A stretch of DNA of 64,000 nt from Diaporthe sp. PMI_573 (taxonomy: Eukaryota; Ascomycota; Sordariomycetes; Diaporthales; Diaporthaceae), in the NCBI GenBank assembly GCA_021399435.1, contig JAJTUP010000004.1, positions 2,130,851-2,194,850 on the forward strand, read 5' to 3'. The notes under the pieces were generated by a model. That model was not told the DNA's origin and made no database searches. It worked only from the letters and a program-made list of their open reading frames with translations. The position numbers and the translations under genes were made by a program. Below, in pieces: positions 33,890 to 45,552 of this stretch (position 1 is the stretch's first letter; each line of letters opens with the position of its first letter).

Positions 33890-34651
33890 GGAAAAGCAAG
33901 CGGGACTGACTGCTAACTGTGTAAACACAATGCAGCGCCCGGGACGGCGCCCGCGGCCACCAAGATATGAGCCGTAGTTGTTGTGGCGCCAAGGGCTTGC
34001 TCGCATATGGAGAGATCGGACGATGTCTGAAGTCGGGGGCTGGGTCGCGGCAGTTGGACGCCGTCGACCTACCATCGCAGAAGGCGCCCACATAGCAGCG
34101 ACCCTACGACGCACCATACGTTTTATCAATTGCACTTGCGCCAATGGGTTTCCTGTTTTAGGATTACGAATTCGGACTATAGTGTGGCGATGTGCCGGAA
34201 GGCTAGACTCCTCCCGGGAGGGCATGAGTTCCCCAGAGGCAGATCAAACGAGCCATGAGCTTGTGTGAGATTGAGCCCATGTGTTTTGAAACATGCGGCC
34301 GAAAGTTACTTGTCGGCCACAGACTTAACCTTAATCCCTGATGTGGATGAATCCCGCAATAGACTGCAGTAGACTGCAACCCATTGTCGAATTCTCGTCC
34401 GCACCATTGGCAGCGTTGCGCCAATGTCATCTGAGGTTTGTGTGTTTGAGGTTCTGTGCCTATTCAGTATGACTTCCGAGCAGGGCGACTGTTCTCTTAA
34501 AGAGGAGAGGGGCGCCGGCAGCTACCATCCACCGTGTGTATTTTTTCCCTCTTTCTAATGTCGGTGTGTGATAAGGCTGGCTGGTCAGCCTCATCTAGAC
34601 ATCACACGTAATTGCCTGACAGAACCTAATTTTCCCTGGCCAGGTTGGATC
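33890..34651. other. Intergenic, TYR1 to CFEM gene
   Basis: Same-strand spacer holding the TYR1 3' UTR and the CFEM gene promoter. No further gene. Note a CAATAGACTGCAGTAGACTGCAAC repeat-like stretch near 34357-34380. Confidence 0.4.
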
Positions 34652-35665
34652 ATGTTCGGCCTTGTCAGAGTTCTGTCCGTCGTGAGCCTGGCGCATGTGA
34701 TCCTCGCCCAGCAGGTGAGCCCAACCACCAAGCCCAAGATCCACTCTACAGAAACCAAGGCTGACCACACCTCAAGCTCTTCGCCAACGAGCCAACATGT
34801 GCTGTGAGTAATGTTTAAACTTTTTTACACGCAAGCCGTCGTGTTCCATATGGCTGACGGATGCAACCAGGAGGGCTGCTACGCGGACGCAGTCTCGCTC
34901 AGTGGCTGCGGCCAACAGGACCTAGCATGTCAGTGCCGGGTTCCAAACTTCGCTGGGATCGGTCTCGCCGGCGGACCATGTTTCCTCGCGCAGTGCAGCT
35001 TCGCCGACCTGTCCGCCCTCTCCTCCGCGCTCACAGCCGCCTGTTCCTCGACGGCAACCCCCACACAATCGACCGCCGCAGCCACGGTGGCAGCGTCGGC
35101 GTCGTCGTCGTCATCGCCGACGCTCTCCACGTCGCCAGCCGCACAGTCGGCGCCCACGAGCACGGCCCGGCGAGTAAACACTGCGACTGCGTCCGGGGAG
35201 GTGATAGCCGCGGTGCCCACGCCGTCGACGGCCGAGGTGCAGGTCGTGCCCGACAACGGCATGGTGGCGGCCAATGGAAGCCAGGACAAGGGCCAGACCC
35301 TGAACGCGGCGGCCATCACGGGGATCGTGGTGAGCGGCGGCGCGGTTGGGCTCGTCGGCGGGATCCTCCTGTATTTCTTCACCGTGGTGCGGCGGCGCAA
35401 GATGGACCAGGCGCACTGGGACTCGCTCGAGCGGGAGAAGGCGGCGATGCAGAAGTCGCTCGAGGAGCTCAAGATGGCCGTGCAGCGCGCAGGGACCTTT
35501 GACAGCCTGGACGAGAAGGGCGGCGGCGGAGGCGGAGGCGGAGGCGGGGAGAAGAAGCGGCCGAGGACCATCAACCTGACCGGGAGCAAGGGTCCCGGGG
35601 AGCTCGGCGTGCCATCCAGGATATTCGAGCTGCCGGCTTCACCCGCTAAATTGGAAAAGATCTGA
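34652..35665 (+). CDS. CFEM-domain single-pass membrane protein
   Basis: Three exons, 34652-34714, 34777-34803 and 34871-35665, all phase 0, give 294 residues. Signal peptide about 1-19. The CFEM domain has exactly eight Cys (29, 33, 43, 50, 52, 67, 72, 88) in the pattern C-x3-C-x9-C-x6-C-x-C-x14-C-x4-C-x15-C, with Asp47 in GCGQQDLACQC at the position of the haem-ligating Asp of Candida CFEM proteins. A Ser/Thr/Ala-rich stalk (about 89-170) and a membrane segment (about 177-203) come next. The cytosolic tail has RRRK, a likely coiled coil (SLEREKAAMQKSLEELKMAV) and a Gly10 run. There is no GPI signal. Fungal CFEM proteins serve haem/iron capture, adhesion or sensing; the tail favours a sensor- or anchor-like role (inference). 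The 27-nt exon 2 carries the first Cys. Confidence 0.88.
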
Positions 35666-37021
35666 TGGAACGTCAGCCTTTGAGGGAAAATTGAAGAAAA
35701 AAAGAATAAAACCCCAAGATACGATACAGAAACACCCTTTCCTGTCTGTCTCATCACGCGTTGATGCCGACAAAAAGGGCACAAGAAATCTGTTCCCATT
35801 AGACGGGCCTGCTGGAACAAACGCGCCCCGGTGGGAGAACAGAGGATGCACGCGCAGGCGCCCCCGTCGTCTCGGGCACGACTTTCCGTCCACCTCAGAC
35901 GCATCAAGCTGCTCAGCGACGTCGACCCGTGGCAACACAACCTTCCTTTCGAAAGGACGAACAGTCCAGTTGGTGCGGCTTAGTGGTTAAGAGCAACCTC
36001 GCTCAACTTCAATATTGATACCCTTTAACTATCTGCGGCTTGAACCTTGATAGAACAAGTCCACGCGCGTGAAGAGAAAAGGTGTGACATGAGTGAGATA
36101 ATTCGAGACCTGGGTAGGCAGGCCATCCACCCAGTTGCTTCGGGTTTGGTAGATGTTATGAATTTATTTCCCTGGGCCATTCCAAGTTGGAACATAAAAC
36201 ATGTCAAGAGCATAGAAGAGTAACGTAGCCTCGGGAACAGATCATAATTGGTTACTATGATCTTCCGTGTGGATGCGTTGAAGTCGTACCAACGTTTCGG
36301 CACGTCGCTAGTTGAACAGCACACCCACCGATATTTTTTTCCTTTGCCGTCCTCACCTCCAGCCATTATTTCGTTGGAGTAGTAGGCGTCGTGGCGCCTT
36401 CCTTCCCTTGAGAGGGTGACGGCGTCATTTCTAAGCGTAAGGAGCTTGTGTCAAGAAGTGGACGAGGCCAGGGGAGAGAAGAAACGAAAGGCGGTAGTGG
36501 AGCCGCCTATCACACATTTAAAAGCATAGTCTGCTTCGAAAAAGGCACAGGAAATATCAAGAATCGTCTATCGATCCTCAGCAATTCGGCTGCTATCAAA
36601 TCTAGTCAGGAACCCTTCACATGGCCTTTCTTTCCGGGATACGCTCCCAAGCCCAAGTCATATATCCTGCATAACAAAAGAGATCAAATGCTCCGCCGTG
36701 CAGGTTTTGAGCACTGAGCAGCAACATATGAGAAGAAGAGTACTGTCTTTGGTATCCTGTATAAAACCCAAGAGAAAACGCCGCCAGTCCGCATGCAATA
36801 TCTTTTTCTTTTCCGTCACCCTGTCCCGTACGTCTGGCGCACGAAACCCCAAACCCCCTTATACCTTCAAGGTCTAGTTTCCAGAAACGAAGAAATTCCG
36901 CTGTACTGAGTCAAGCGTTCAAAGCGAAGAAAACTTGGAAGAAGAGATGTCCGCGCGTGGTGAGCGCGGACAGGAAGGAACAGGTATTCTGGGCATGAAT
37001 AATTTCTGACTTCTCGTCCTC
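35666..37021. other. Intergenic, CFEM gene 3' to Pro-rich gene 3'
   Basis: Convergent 3' region of 1.36 kb. A tRNA-like A box at 35975 was considered and rejected. No gene seen. Confidence 0.45.
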
Positions 37022-37368
37022 TCAGGCTTGAGAGATGATCTTGGCCAGGTCCCGCCCGTGGGCAACCAACGCCTCCCGGCAGCCGCCGCAGATGCGCACG
37101 CGGCAGTGCGAGCAGCAGAAGCGAGCGCCTGCGTCCTCGACCTTGCACGCCATGCAGGCGACCGGGTGGTGCTCGTTCTTGCTGGACACGAAGCGCGAGT
37201 GGTTCGTCAGGCAGTCGAGCTGGCTCGCCTTGACGGGCGGCGCCGGGATGATGTCCCCCGGGAAGAAGAGCCTCGAGTACTCGGCCGCGGGGAAGTAGTT
37301 GGCCTCGCCCGGCGACGCGGGCACGGACGGGCCGCCGGCTTCCTCCCCGGCGCCGCTGGGCGGAGCGA

Positions 37369-37399
<31 letters not shown>

Positions 37400-39127
37400 G
37401 GTGGCCTCGTGATCCGGGTGCGTGGGCTGGGGCGAAGGGGCTGCCTTGATGGTCGAGGCGTCGCCGTCATCGCTGATTGCGATCGAGGGGATGGAGGTGG
37501 AACTGGTAGACTTGACGTGGCTTGGGGAAAGCGAGGCTGCCATTTTCGCGACGGAAGCGGGTGCTTCGGAAGAGGGAGTAGGCGCTTTTGAGGAGGTACT
37601 AGCCGGGGAGGTTGCAGCTGGAGAGGCGGCGCTTGGAAGGTGAGAAGCAGGAGAGGCAGCGCCTGGCGAGGACCGGCCTGGGGGTGCGGGAGACCGCGGC
37701 AAGCCCAGACGGGGGCCGGAAGCACTCCCCGGGGGTGGTGGGCCGCGTGACGAGCTCCTTGGCGGCAGCGAGGGCAGTGGACCCGACGGAGGCGGAGCAG
37801 CCGGGGCAGGGGCCGCAGCGGCGCGGATAATGTCCTCCGGAATAATGCTGAGAGGCCTTCCCTCGGTCGGCGGGGTGACGGGCGACGCGGGCGACGCCGG
37901 GGATCTCATGCTCGGGAAGTTGCCATCAATGGGGGATTCGTCGTGGCCATACTCCGGGGTTGGCGGGCGTTGAATGTGTGGTGACAGGGCCGGGGCAGCC
38001 TCGGACGATGATGCCTTGTAGCCATCTTCAACCTCCTGGGCGTATTGAGAGAAGCCGTCTTGGTCTTCTCGGGGCTTTGTGTCTTGCATGATCTCTGGTC
38101 GTGGATTTCTGGGCAAAGTCTTGTTTGAAGGTGCTGGGCGGATGTTGCGGCCGGGGAAAGACTGAAAGCCCTTCAAGATGGGCGAGTCCAGAGCGGATCC
38201 GGCGAAGGGCGGCCTAGGCCTTGGGAGAGAAGAAGTATCTTGCTGCAACGCCCCGGCTTCTTGTGCTGAAGCCGCTGTCGAGCCGTGTGAAGAGGTGAGC
38301 TTGAGCTGGGGGACAGCCAAGGGCTTGTCTGACTTTAGAGACCTCCTGCGCCAAAGTTGTGGTTGAGATGGTGATTGGTCAGCCATCGGGGAGGAGATGT
38401 TTGCCTGCTCGGACGGCACAGAGGGAAGGGCCTTGGAGCTTTTCGGAGTCATGGGCCTTTGAATTTCCTTTGTGGGTGGTGTAGGAGGACGGCCGTCTGT
38501 GTGTGCTTCTAGACCGGCACCGTGCTGAGCATGTGGGGCATTTGATCTCATCTCCGAAGAAACTGGAGTTGGCAAGTATAAGGGCGACACCAGGTCCAGT
38601 TTTGTGCTTCCTCCCCCAAGAGTGTCCTTGGGCAGAACCTTGGGGTTCGGAGGTGACGGTTCAGTCAAGGAATATCCCGTGGCTGTTGTGTCCTCTGAAT
38701 ACCGGGTGGCCGACGAGTCTTCCGTGCCGTAGGCTGAAAATATGCTCGACAGGGACTCGACGGGAGACACATTGCCAGCTTGGGCTGGCTGTGGATGCGG
38801 TGGGCTCTGAGCTTTGTTCCCGACAGTCCCGTTACCCACCGGCTTCCTCCTTATGACAACTGGCGGGCTATTCATCCTTGTCGGTTCCGGAAGTGGAGGA
38901 AGTGGCGACTCCGACAGCTTGGCCGCAGCCATGGTTGACGATGTTTTCGCGGCGATGTCCTTGGGAGGTGGTGGTGGACGAGAAGGGGCCAGGGAGTCCT
39001 TTCTTACGGGCAACACCACAACGGTCCTGGTATTGCTGGCAGACGGTGGTGGGGGATCCGGAAGAGCTTTTGTGTAGCGCGAGGTGGCCCAGGCCGTGGG
39101 TTGCGTGAGGGATGAGGTCTCCATCAT
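37022..39127 (-). CDS. Long Pro/Ser-rich protein with C-terminal Cys-rich (zinc) domain
   Basis: Single exon; from the ATG at 39127, 701 residues (start at 39124 equally possible; the frame is open up to 39208, adding a CNVCGKGGHC segment). About 600 residues are low complexity, rich in Pro, Ser and Ala with many PPTP, SPPP and PLPPLP motifs, a nine-Gln run (CTG repeat on the plus strand) and likely phosphosites. The last 65 or so residues are ordered: a conserved-looking EANYFPAAEYSRLFFPGDIIP, then LDCLTNHSRF, CMACKVEDAGARFCCSHCRVRICGGC, giving at least eight Cys/His ligands for zinc. The layout suggests a scaffold with a C-terminal zinc module. I do not recognise a named family. Function unknown. 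Confidence 0.82.
37371..37398. repeat. CTG trinucleotide repeat encoding poly-Gln
   Basis: Nine CTG units on the plus strand, read as CAG codons on the minus strand, give the Q9 run in the Pro-rich protein. Such repeats commonly vary in length between strains. Confidence 0.9.
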
Positions 39128-41654
39128 ATATGCTGCGCAATGGCCCCCTTTCCCGCAGACGTTGCAAACCCAATTTAGGATCAGAAGGCTTCTCAGTGGC
39201 CGGAGCAAGTCGTCGCACAGGGCCGGACTATTACGCAGCGTTATGCTTGCTGGGGCGCAGATATTGCCCGTGATTCAAGCAGACGTAACAGAAAGAGAGA
39301 GGGCAATAGGGCCAGGGGAGGGGGGTGCGGGCGAAAATGCCCAGTGGTGCACGACAGGTCTCGACCAGCGAGAAAGCAAGCATGCAATCCCGGCGGGATA
39401 ACAAGGTTTCTGCTGTTGTAGCCTTGGAGGAATAGTGGACGACTGCAAGCAGGACCCGCCTGCTGGTGTTGCAAGTATATTTTTGGACGAAGAATGCCGC
39501 GGACAGACAGCCAGAGCCGGACCTGGGCCTCCTGTTATTGACGCCGGAGGGCTGGTGACGCTTTCCGAGAGCCCTGGCGATCCCCCGTCCCAGCTGTTCT
39601 CCTTGGTGGCCTTGCGAACCGCGAACCCAGTGCGGCAATGCGGCAGGTCGGTACCCAGAGGTGGTCGAAGGCTGAAGTCTGTGTGAGAGAGATCGTCCCT
39701 GAATATCTGAAACAGCCGCTAGTTCTTGTGGAGCTAAGGAGCTTGGGGATCCTGGCACGACCCCTTGCAACAGACCTTCATCTGTCCGAGCAGCCAGTAA
39801 CCCGCCGAGTTATCGATAAAAGGCTGTAAATGGTGACAGCAGGCCGGACTGGCGGACTGGCTGGGCAGGGGGTAGAGGTTGGACAGCGCATCCTTCCACA
39901 GGGCCGGGGCGGATGTGCCGGTGATTATTGTAAATGCTGTGCCACAGGACATTTGCAAGTTTGTGTGTCTCGGCTCCCGACCGGCATGACAGTCGAATCT
40001 CACCAAGGACAAGGTTGGTGGTGTCACACGATGAGAGACGTGCCTGATCCAAGGAAAGAAGGAAAAACACCTTCTCAGCCACACCAGACCGACAGGGGCC
40101 TGTCAGAAGAATACAAGACAGCCAGCTCCTGCCGCCGGGGGCGTCAATGGTGCTGACCGTGTGCTGCAGTAGGTCTGTTGACTCCTTGCCCCCAACTGCC
40201 CCACCACCTACAGCGTGTGTGCGTGTCTGCTGTCTGTCTGTCCGTCCGCCAGAAAGATGTCCGCAGCCATTCCTGCATCCAACATCGGTGGCGCTGCGCA
40301 CAAGTAACCTGGCGTGTTCCATGTCGTCGGCCCGGGAACATCCCTCGAGAAGCGAGCTTCTCAGGACTGCCAGGCTCTGAGGCAGCCCACAGCGCGCAGG
40401 ATCTCTGCCCTGCGTGCTCGTCCTCGGACTCTACGCGTGTTGCGGCACTGCGAACTTCACACAGCAGCACTGCGGTCCGTCCGCCATGGTTGCATGCGGA
40501 AAATGACACTGTCATGACGGGCCACGGATGCGTGATCCGAGCAAGACGCCCCGAGTGCAGGTTCGATAGATCAGGCTGATGAAGCTTGTTGTGAAGCGGC
40601 ATAAAATTGCAGACCCGTCCTTCCCCTCTTTCTATTTCCGAGGAAAAAACTTTTCGCGTGTACCTTGGTGATCCAGCGGGAAGGGCCAAGATTCTCCCAG
40701 GGATGGTTCATCTGGTGTTGTCGGCTAGGTGCAGCAAGGTGGGATGGCAGCCAGCAGGGAATGCAGGGGTGTGGCTAACAAGCTAACAAGCTAACAAGGA
40801 GCCACAGCAGAAAGGCAGAGAGATTTGAGATGAATGCCAACGGCTTCATTGGCCGTGCGGAGACTGAGGGGGGATGCCGGCGGATTGATCGCACACTTGT
40901 TACTTGTTACTGTTACCTGCGAGCTTCTTGGATCCGAGAGCCTGCTCGGACGCGGTTGCAACGTGATGCGTACCTGCGTCCAGCCGAAGACGCACACAGT
41001 AAATACCACGCAGTGAGATGGCGCCGTGTCTATTTTTGATGAGGGGTCGGTAGCCTGCAGCAGGTATACGATGTGTGAGCGGAGCCCACATGGCCAGACG
41101 CAGGCTCGTGTCGGCTGACGTGTGAAGACGCGCGAGAGACAGCCCATCCTCATGGCATGCAATAATCTCCGCCATAGCGCCACAGTCAGTGTTTGCCCAT
41201 GCCTCATTTTGTGTGTGCCAGCACTCAAATCCTGTGGGAATCACCATCTGCGCACGTATGAGCCAGTGAAGCCCGTGCTGAAGCACAACACTTTCCCTCG
41301 CGTTTCGTAACCAAAGCCGAGCAAACCACAACTCCCACCTCGGCCGACATTAGATGTGCCGAGGAATAGACCCTGCTGGACTTCTCAAGCCCGCCGTCTT
41401 GCTGCTCGCGGTAGCCCCCGTCGGGAGCCACAGACTACCGGCAGGTATGGGCACAGGCAGCCGGTGCCGGCAGGGCGATAAGCCGGCGGGCGATCCGGAA
41501 GCGAGACACTAGGTGTCCCCGCAATTGGCCGGCCGCGGCAAGTGTCCCGCGATACACAAAGCCCGGATGACGAAATGAGTCTCGCCCAGAGCCCTCGCTG
41601 TCGAAGCTGAAGTTGCCTGCTCTCACACGCTTCTGGTTTCTCTCTGTGTTTGAA
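39128..41654. other. Divergent upstream region, Pro-rich gene / MFS transporter
   Basis: 2.5 kb between divergent starts with no supportable gene. GC-rich for its first half. An 8-bp triplication lies at 40774-40797. Open frames up to 181 codons exist on both strands but show no motifs and overlap each other in several frames, as expected from GC-rich non-coding DNA. Confidence 0.45.
40774..40797. repeat. 8-bp tandem repeat (GCTAACAA)3
   Basis: Three perfect head-to-tail copies in the long spacer upstream of the MFS gene. Each unit contains CTAAC, the branch-site consensus of this genome, but there is no adjacent splice acceptor. Confidence 0.85.
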
Positions 41655-43770
41655 ATGTCTGCAGACAAGGCGACGGAAACGAGTCCGCTTCTGCGCCCGG
41701 GTCGTCCCAATGAAGCCGGCGGCAGTTCTGGCACTTCGACATCAGGCTCATCGGAGACTGCCGTTGAGGGAGGCCGTGAGCCCCTCCCAGCGGGAAATGG
41801 CGGCGACGAGGTGACGCGGGAAGGCATTCCCGAGATGGCCAAGAGGCTGCACATCTTGTTGCCTGCTATGGGCATTGGCATCTTCCTGTGCGCCCTCGAC
41901 CAGCTCCTCGCCGTGGCGACAGTAAGTATTCGATTTATAATTTTCGACCATGTCACGGTGTCTGAAGTCATAAAGATGGATGAACTCGATCCTCGCTCTT
42001 GGTCTTTTCTTTCTTCCCAGGTCCGTCGGCACAAGACTAACGCGAGAGACAATACAGTACGCCAAGATCGGGAGCGACCTGAAGGCACTCAACTCGACCA
42101 GCTGGATAGCCACGGCGTGAGTCCTGACCCTGCACCTCATTGCTTCACCAACACAACTAACTGCGTGATCAAGGTACTTCCTGACCCTGACGAGCTGCCA
42201 GCCCCTGTACGGCAAGCTCTCCGACATCTTCGGCAGGAAGGAATGCCTGCTCTTCTCCTACGTCGTCTTCGGCCTGGGCTGCCTGGGCTGCGGCCTGGCG
42301 CAGGACATTACCCAGCTGATCGTCTCGCGGGCCGTGGCTGGCATCGGAGGCGGCGGCATGAACGCTGTCGTCTCCATCCTGCTGACTGACATTGTGCCTC
42401 TGCGTGACCGCGGGGTCTGGCAGGGGTACATGAATATCATCTTCGGGGCAGGGACTGCTACGGGCGCGCCGCTGGGCGGCCTGCTTGCAGATTCGTTGGG
42501 TTGGAGATGGTGAGTGAGCCCCTCTCAGCCATGAAGGGACCTGGGGAGAAGAGGCGATGGCCAGGTAGCGGAGGGCCGAGGGGTGTCTTGGGAGAGAACT
42601 AGCTGACGTGCCCACCACAGGTCTTTCATCGGGCAAGTACCCGTGGTCGTGATAGCATTCGTCACCGTCTACTGCGTGCTCCACCTCCCAAAGAGGGACG
42701 ACTCCCACTGGAGGGAGAAGCTCGCCCGGGTCGACTTCCTCGGCGCCTTCTTCCTCGTCTCGGCCGTGCTCTGCCTCCTCCTCGGCCTCGACAACGGCAG
42801 CAACGAGGGCTGGGCCAAGAAGCAGACCATCATACCGCTCGCCATCTCCCCGGCCCTCTTCGCCACCTTCGTGGCCGTCGAGGTCCGCGTGGCCTCTCAC
42901 CCCTTCGCCCCGGGCCACATCATCTTCGAGCGCTCCCTCTTCGCCGCCTACCTCTGTAACTTCTTCGGCGTGCTCGGCCAGATGCCCGTCTTGTTCTTCC
43001 TTCCCCTGCTGTACCAGGCAGTGGATGGCGTCTCGGCCGTCCAGGCGGGACTGCTGCTGATGCCGGGCTCCATATTTGGCGTCAGCGCGTCGCTGGGCTC
43101 TGGCTTTGTTATGCGGCGGACCGGCCGCTTCTTCTGGATGAACGTCGCGGGCTGGGGCATTCTTTTCTTCAGCATCGTGCCTATGGTGCTCTTCTCCGGG
43201 CCCTGGGCAAAGTCGGAGGCTGGGACCTCGATCGCTTTGGGGGTGCTGGCCCTGGGAGCTGGAACGGGTAAGAACCTCCCCCCCCTCCAAGCCCATAAAA
43301 TCTTCTTTCTTCCTGTTTGTCTCGCTATGTCTGCTTCCGGCCGATGTATACAAAAGCACACACGCACAAATACGTTCTGACTAATCAAATTTCGCCCTGC
43401 AGGCATCACCACAAGCCTGGTGGCACTCATTTCCAACGCCGCCAAGGAGGACGCAGCAGTCGTCATCGCCTGCAGCTACCTCTTCCGGTCCCTCGGGTCC
43501 GCCATCGGCGTCAGCGTCGCCTCCGCGATCCTGCAGCAGGTCCTCCGGTCCCAGCTCGCAGCGCAGCTCGGGAGCGGCCAGGACGCCCGCGAGATCGAGG
43601 GCCGCGTCCGCGAGAGCCTCGACTACATCTCCCAGCTGCCACCGGCCACGGCCGAGGTCGTCCGCCGCTGCTACCAGATGGCCACCGTGGCCGTGTTCGG
43701 GTTCCAGGCCCTGCCGGCGGCCCTGGCTTTCGTGTCTTCCTTCTTCATCAAGGAGAAGAAACTGGGTTAG
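41655..43770 (+). CDS. MFS transporter, DHA2/VBA (vacuolar amino-acid) type
   Basis: Five exons, 41655-41921, 42058-42116, 42174-42509, 42621-43267 and 43403-43770, give 558 residues. A hydrophilic N-terminus with a SPLLRPG element precedes 14 expected membrane helices. MFS signatures are PLYGKLSDIFGRKECLL (motif A), LIVSRAVAGIGGGGMNA (motif B) and GAGTATGAPLGGLLADSLGWRW (motif C), typical of DHA2 antiporters. The C-terminal half includes SLVALISNAAKEDAAVVIAC and FRSLGSAIGVSVASAIL, which I associate with the Fnx1/Vba vacuolar basic amino-acid transporters. Substrate is therefore inferred as basic amino acids at the vacuole; a drug-efflux role cannot be excluded. Introns are 136, 57, 111 and 135 nt and each join restores the conserved motif. 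Ends in KEKKLG. Confidence 0.9.
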
Positions 43771-45552
43771 CAAGAAATGTGTCCAGGCTGTAAATGGATA
43801 CTACAAAACGGGCGTGTCAAGACAGCGGCAATTCGGAAGCCTACCTCAAGTTCTCATAGAACCAACTACATAACTATCACATAAATGAACTTCAGATCAT
43901 ACGATACTTCCCGCGTAGGCGATAGTCTCAGCTTTTTCGGTAGAGCGAGGATCGTAGACCATTATCATCCCCATTTCCTCGCACCTCCCCTTCTGCCCAA
44001 ACTACAATGTTGGCTGTAGGGTGGAGATGCTCCTGGCACTACGTGTCGAAACCCAGTCTAGCAATGCCGCATCTACGCTGGCCAAAGGACATCGACATCA
44101 ACATGAAACAACCATCATTGCTAACCAACTGCATTGTTGCAGCGGTATCATTGGTAACCAGCATTACTCACTCGACATTCTCCCTTCACCCGAGCCGTTT
44201 GACCTTGGAGCGGGGACAGTTTATCGGCATGTACCTAGAGCACGAAAAGGAGCAAGTTGATTTCACATGCCAGCACACGAGCCCAGCGACCGGGCCGAGA
44301 CCTTGCGCAGTGAGCAGGCAGCAGTGGTGTCATGTGCTGGAAACGTTGTTGGGCGAGAAGATACTCTTGTCGGGGAAAAGGAGGCAAAGAGCCAATTCTT
44401 CATCTGGGCCGTTCTATGCCTGGGTAGTCTTTAGGTAAGCCATACGGAGATTGGGGCTTTCAACATGGAGTCAAGAGTGGGAGATGTGTACTAGTCTTCT
44501 CAATTCTTTTTAATGCAGGGAACGAAAGTTTGATGCCTTGACATGGGATCACGGAGAGCACATGCCGTTGGTTGAGCTTCTGGATTGCAGTGACGTTGTA
44601 GCGGCGGGTGGATGGGTTGATCAATCGGTAATCCAGCATGGTTGAGTGAGACAAGTGGAAAAGAAGTGCAGAGAACAGGCGGGGCATTATTCCCCAGGAT
44701 ACAGAGCCTCGAGAGGGCCCTGTGATAACCGACCCGGAGCTTCTCTTGACGAGTTTGAAGATCATGTTGTGAATGATATTGATCCAGCAGACTCGTCCCG
44801 CAGCGACCACGTGAAGTATACCGAGGCAGGACGCTGAACACACCAAGCTGTCACTCCTTAGTCAATCACCTTCGCGTATATCAAGGGGCTAGAGCGCGAT
44901 ACAAGTGGTGGATGAATGTCAGGTCTCATTCCACATGGCTGTCATTTTGATATCTACAACATCCCCTAGGGGGCCGGACGCTGCTGCTACATGGAGCAGA
45001 CACGTTCGATCCCCGTCACTGCTGCTTTCTCCCCGAATGACATGTGTCTGTATTGTTTCGTCGCAGGCGACTTCTTCGTTATCTAAAACCGTGTTCTCCG
45101 TGATGACCTTCATAACTGTGTGCTGGCGTGGGGTGGATATCTGGGATATCAAAAGGCTGGGCAAGGACAAATGAGGAACCAGCAAAAGTAAGCCGCTGCA
45201 TGTGTGAAAGGGTGTGTAAGTGTGTGTACGCGCAAGCGTAAATCGACATCAGCCAAGGCGCCCCAAAGAATTGAACGAGTCCTCCGTCGACGACCGTTAC
45301 CCCCCGTCTATGATCTTTCTCTTTTTTAAGTGTTCCAACCAAGCAGCGAGGGCGAGAAGGATGCCCGTGCAGCCTTGGCTCCCACATCGACTCTCACATC
45401 GTCAGGTATCTGATTTATCCGCTACCAGGACGTGGGGACGAAAGACCGTCCGAGCCGTAACTCAGACTCCTGAACCTCGCCCGCGCCGGGTGAGGGCTCT
45501 TCTCGTTGACAGTAAACGCACAGGCGCGGTCCCATTTCTCCGTCTCCCTCGC
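43771..45552. other. Intergenic, MFS 3' to 6-phosphogluconolactonase 3'
   Basis: Convergent 1.8-kb spacer. A GTTCGATCCCC string near 45005 resembles a tRNA B box but no clover-leaf can be folded. No gene seen. Confidence 0.45.

Noticed and set aside
28000..36000. Secondary-metabolite gene cluster around the FAD oxidase and MFS genes
   Set aside because: No PKS, NRPS, terpene synthase, P450 or cluster regulator is present; the MFS gene is 12 kb away and VBA-like.
35971..36030. tRNA-like sequence with an A box (TTAGTGGTTAAGA)
   Set aside because: No B box (GGTTCGANNCC) follows at the right spacing and no clover-leaf can be paired.
42169..43359. 396-codon minus-strand open frame
   Set aside because: Antisense shadow of the MFS transporter, crossing two of its introns.
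44985..45035. Possible tRNA B box (GTTCGATCCCC)
   Set aside because: The T-stem does not pair around the loop and there is no A box or acceptor stem upstream.
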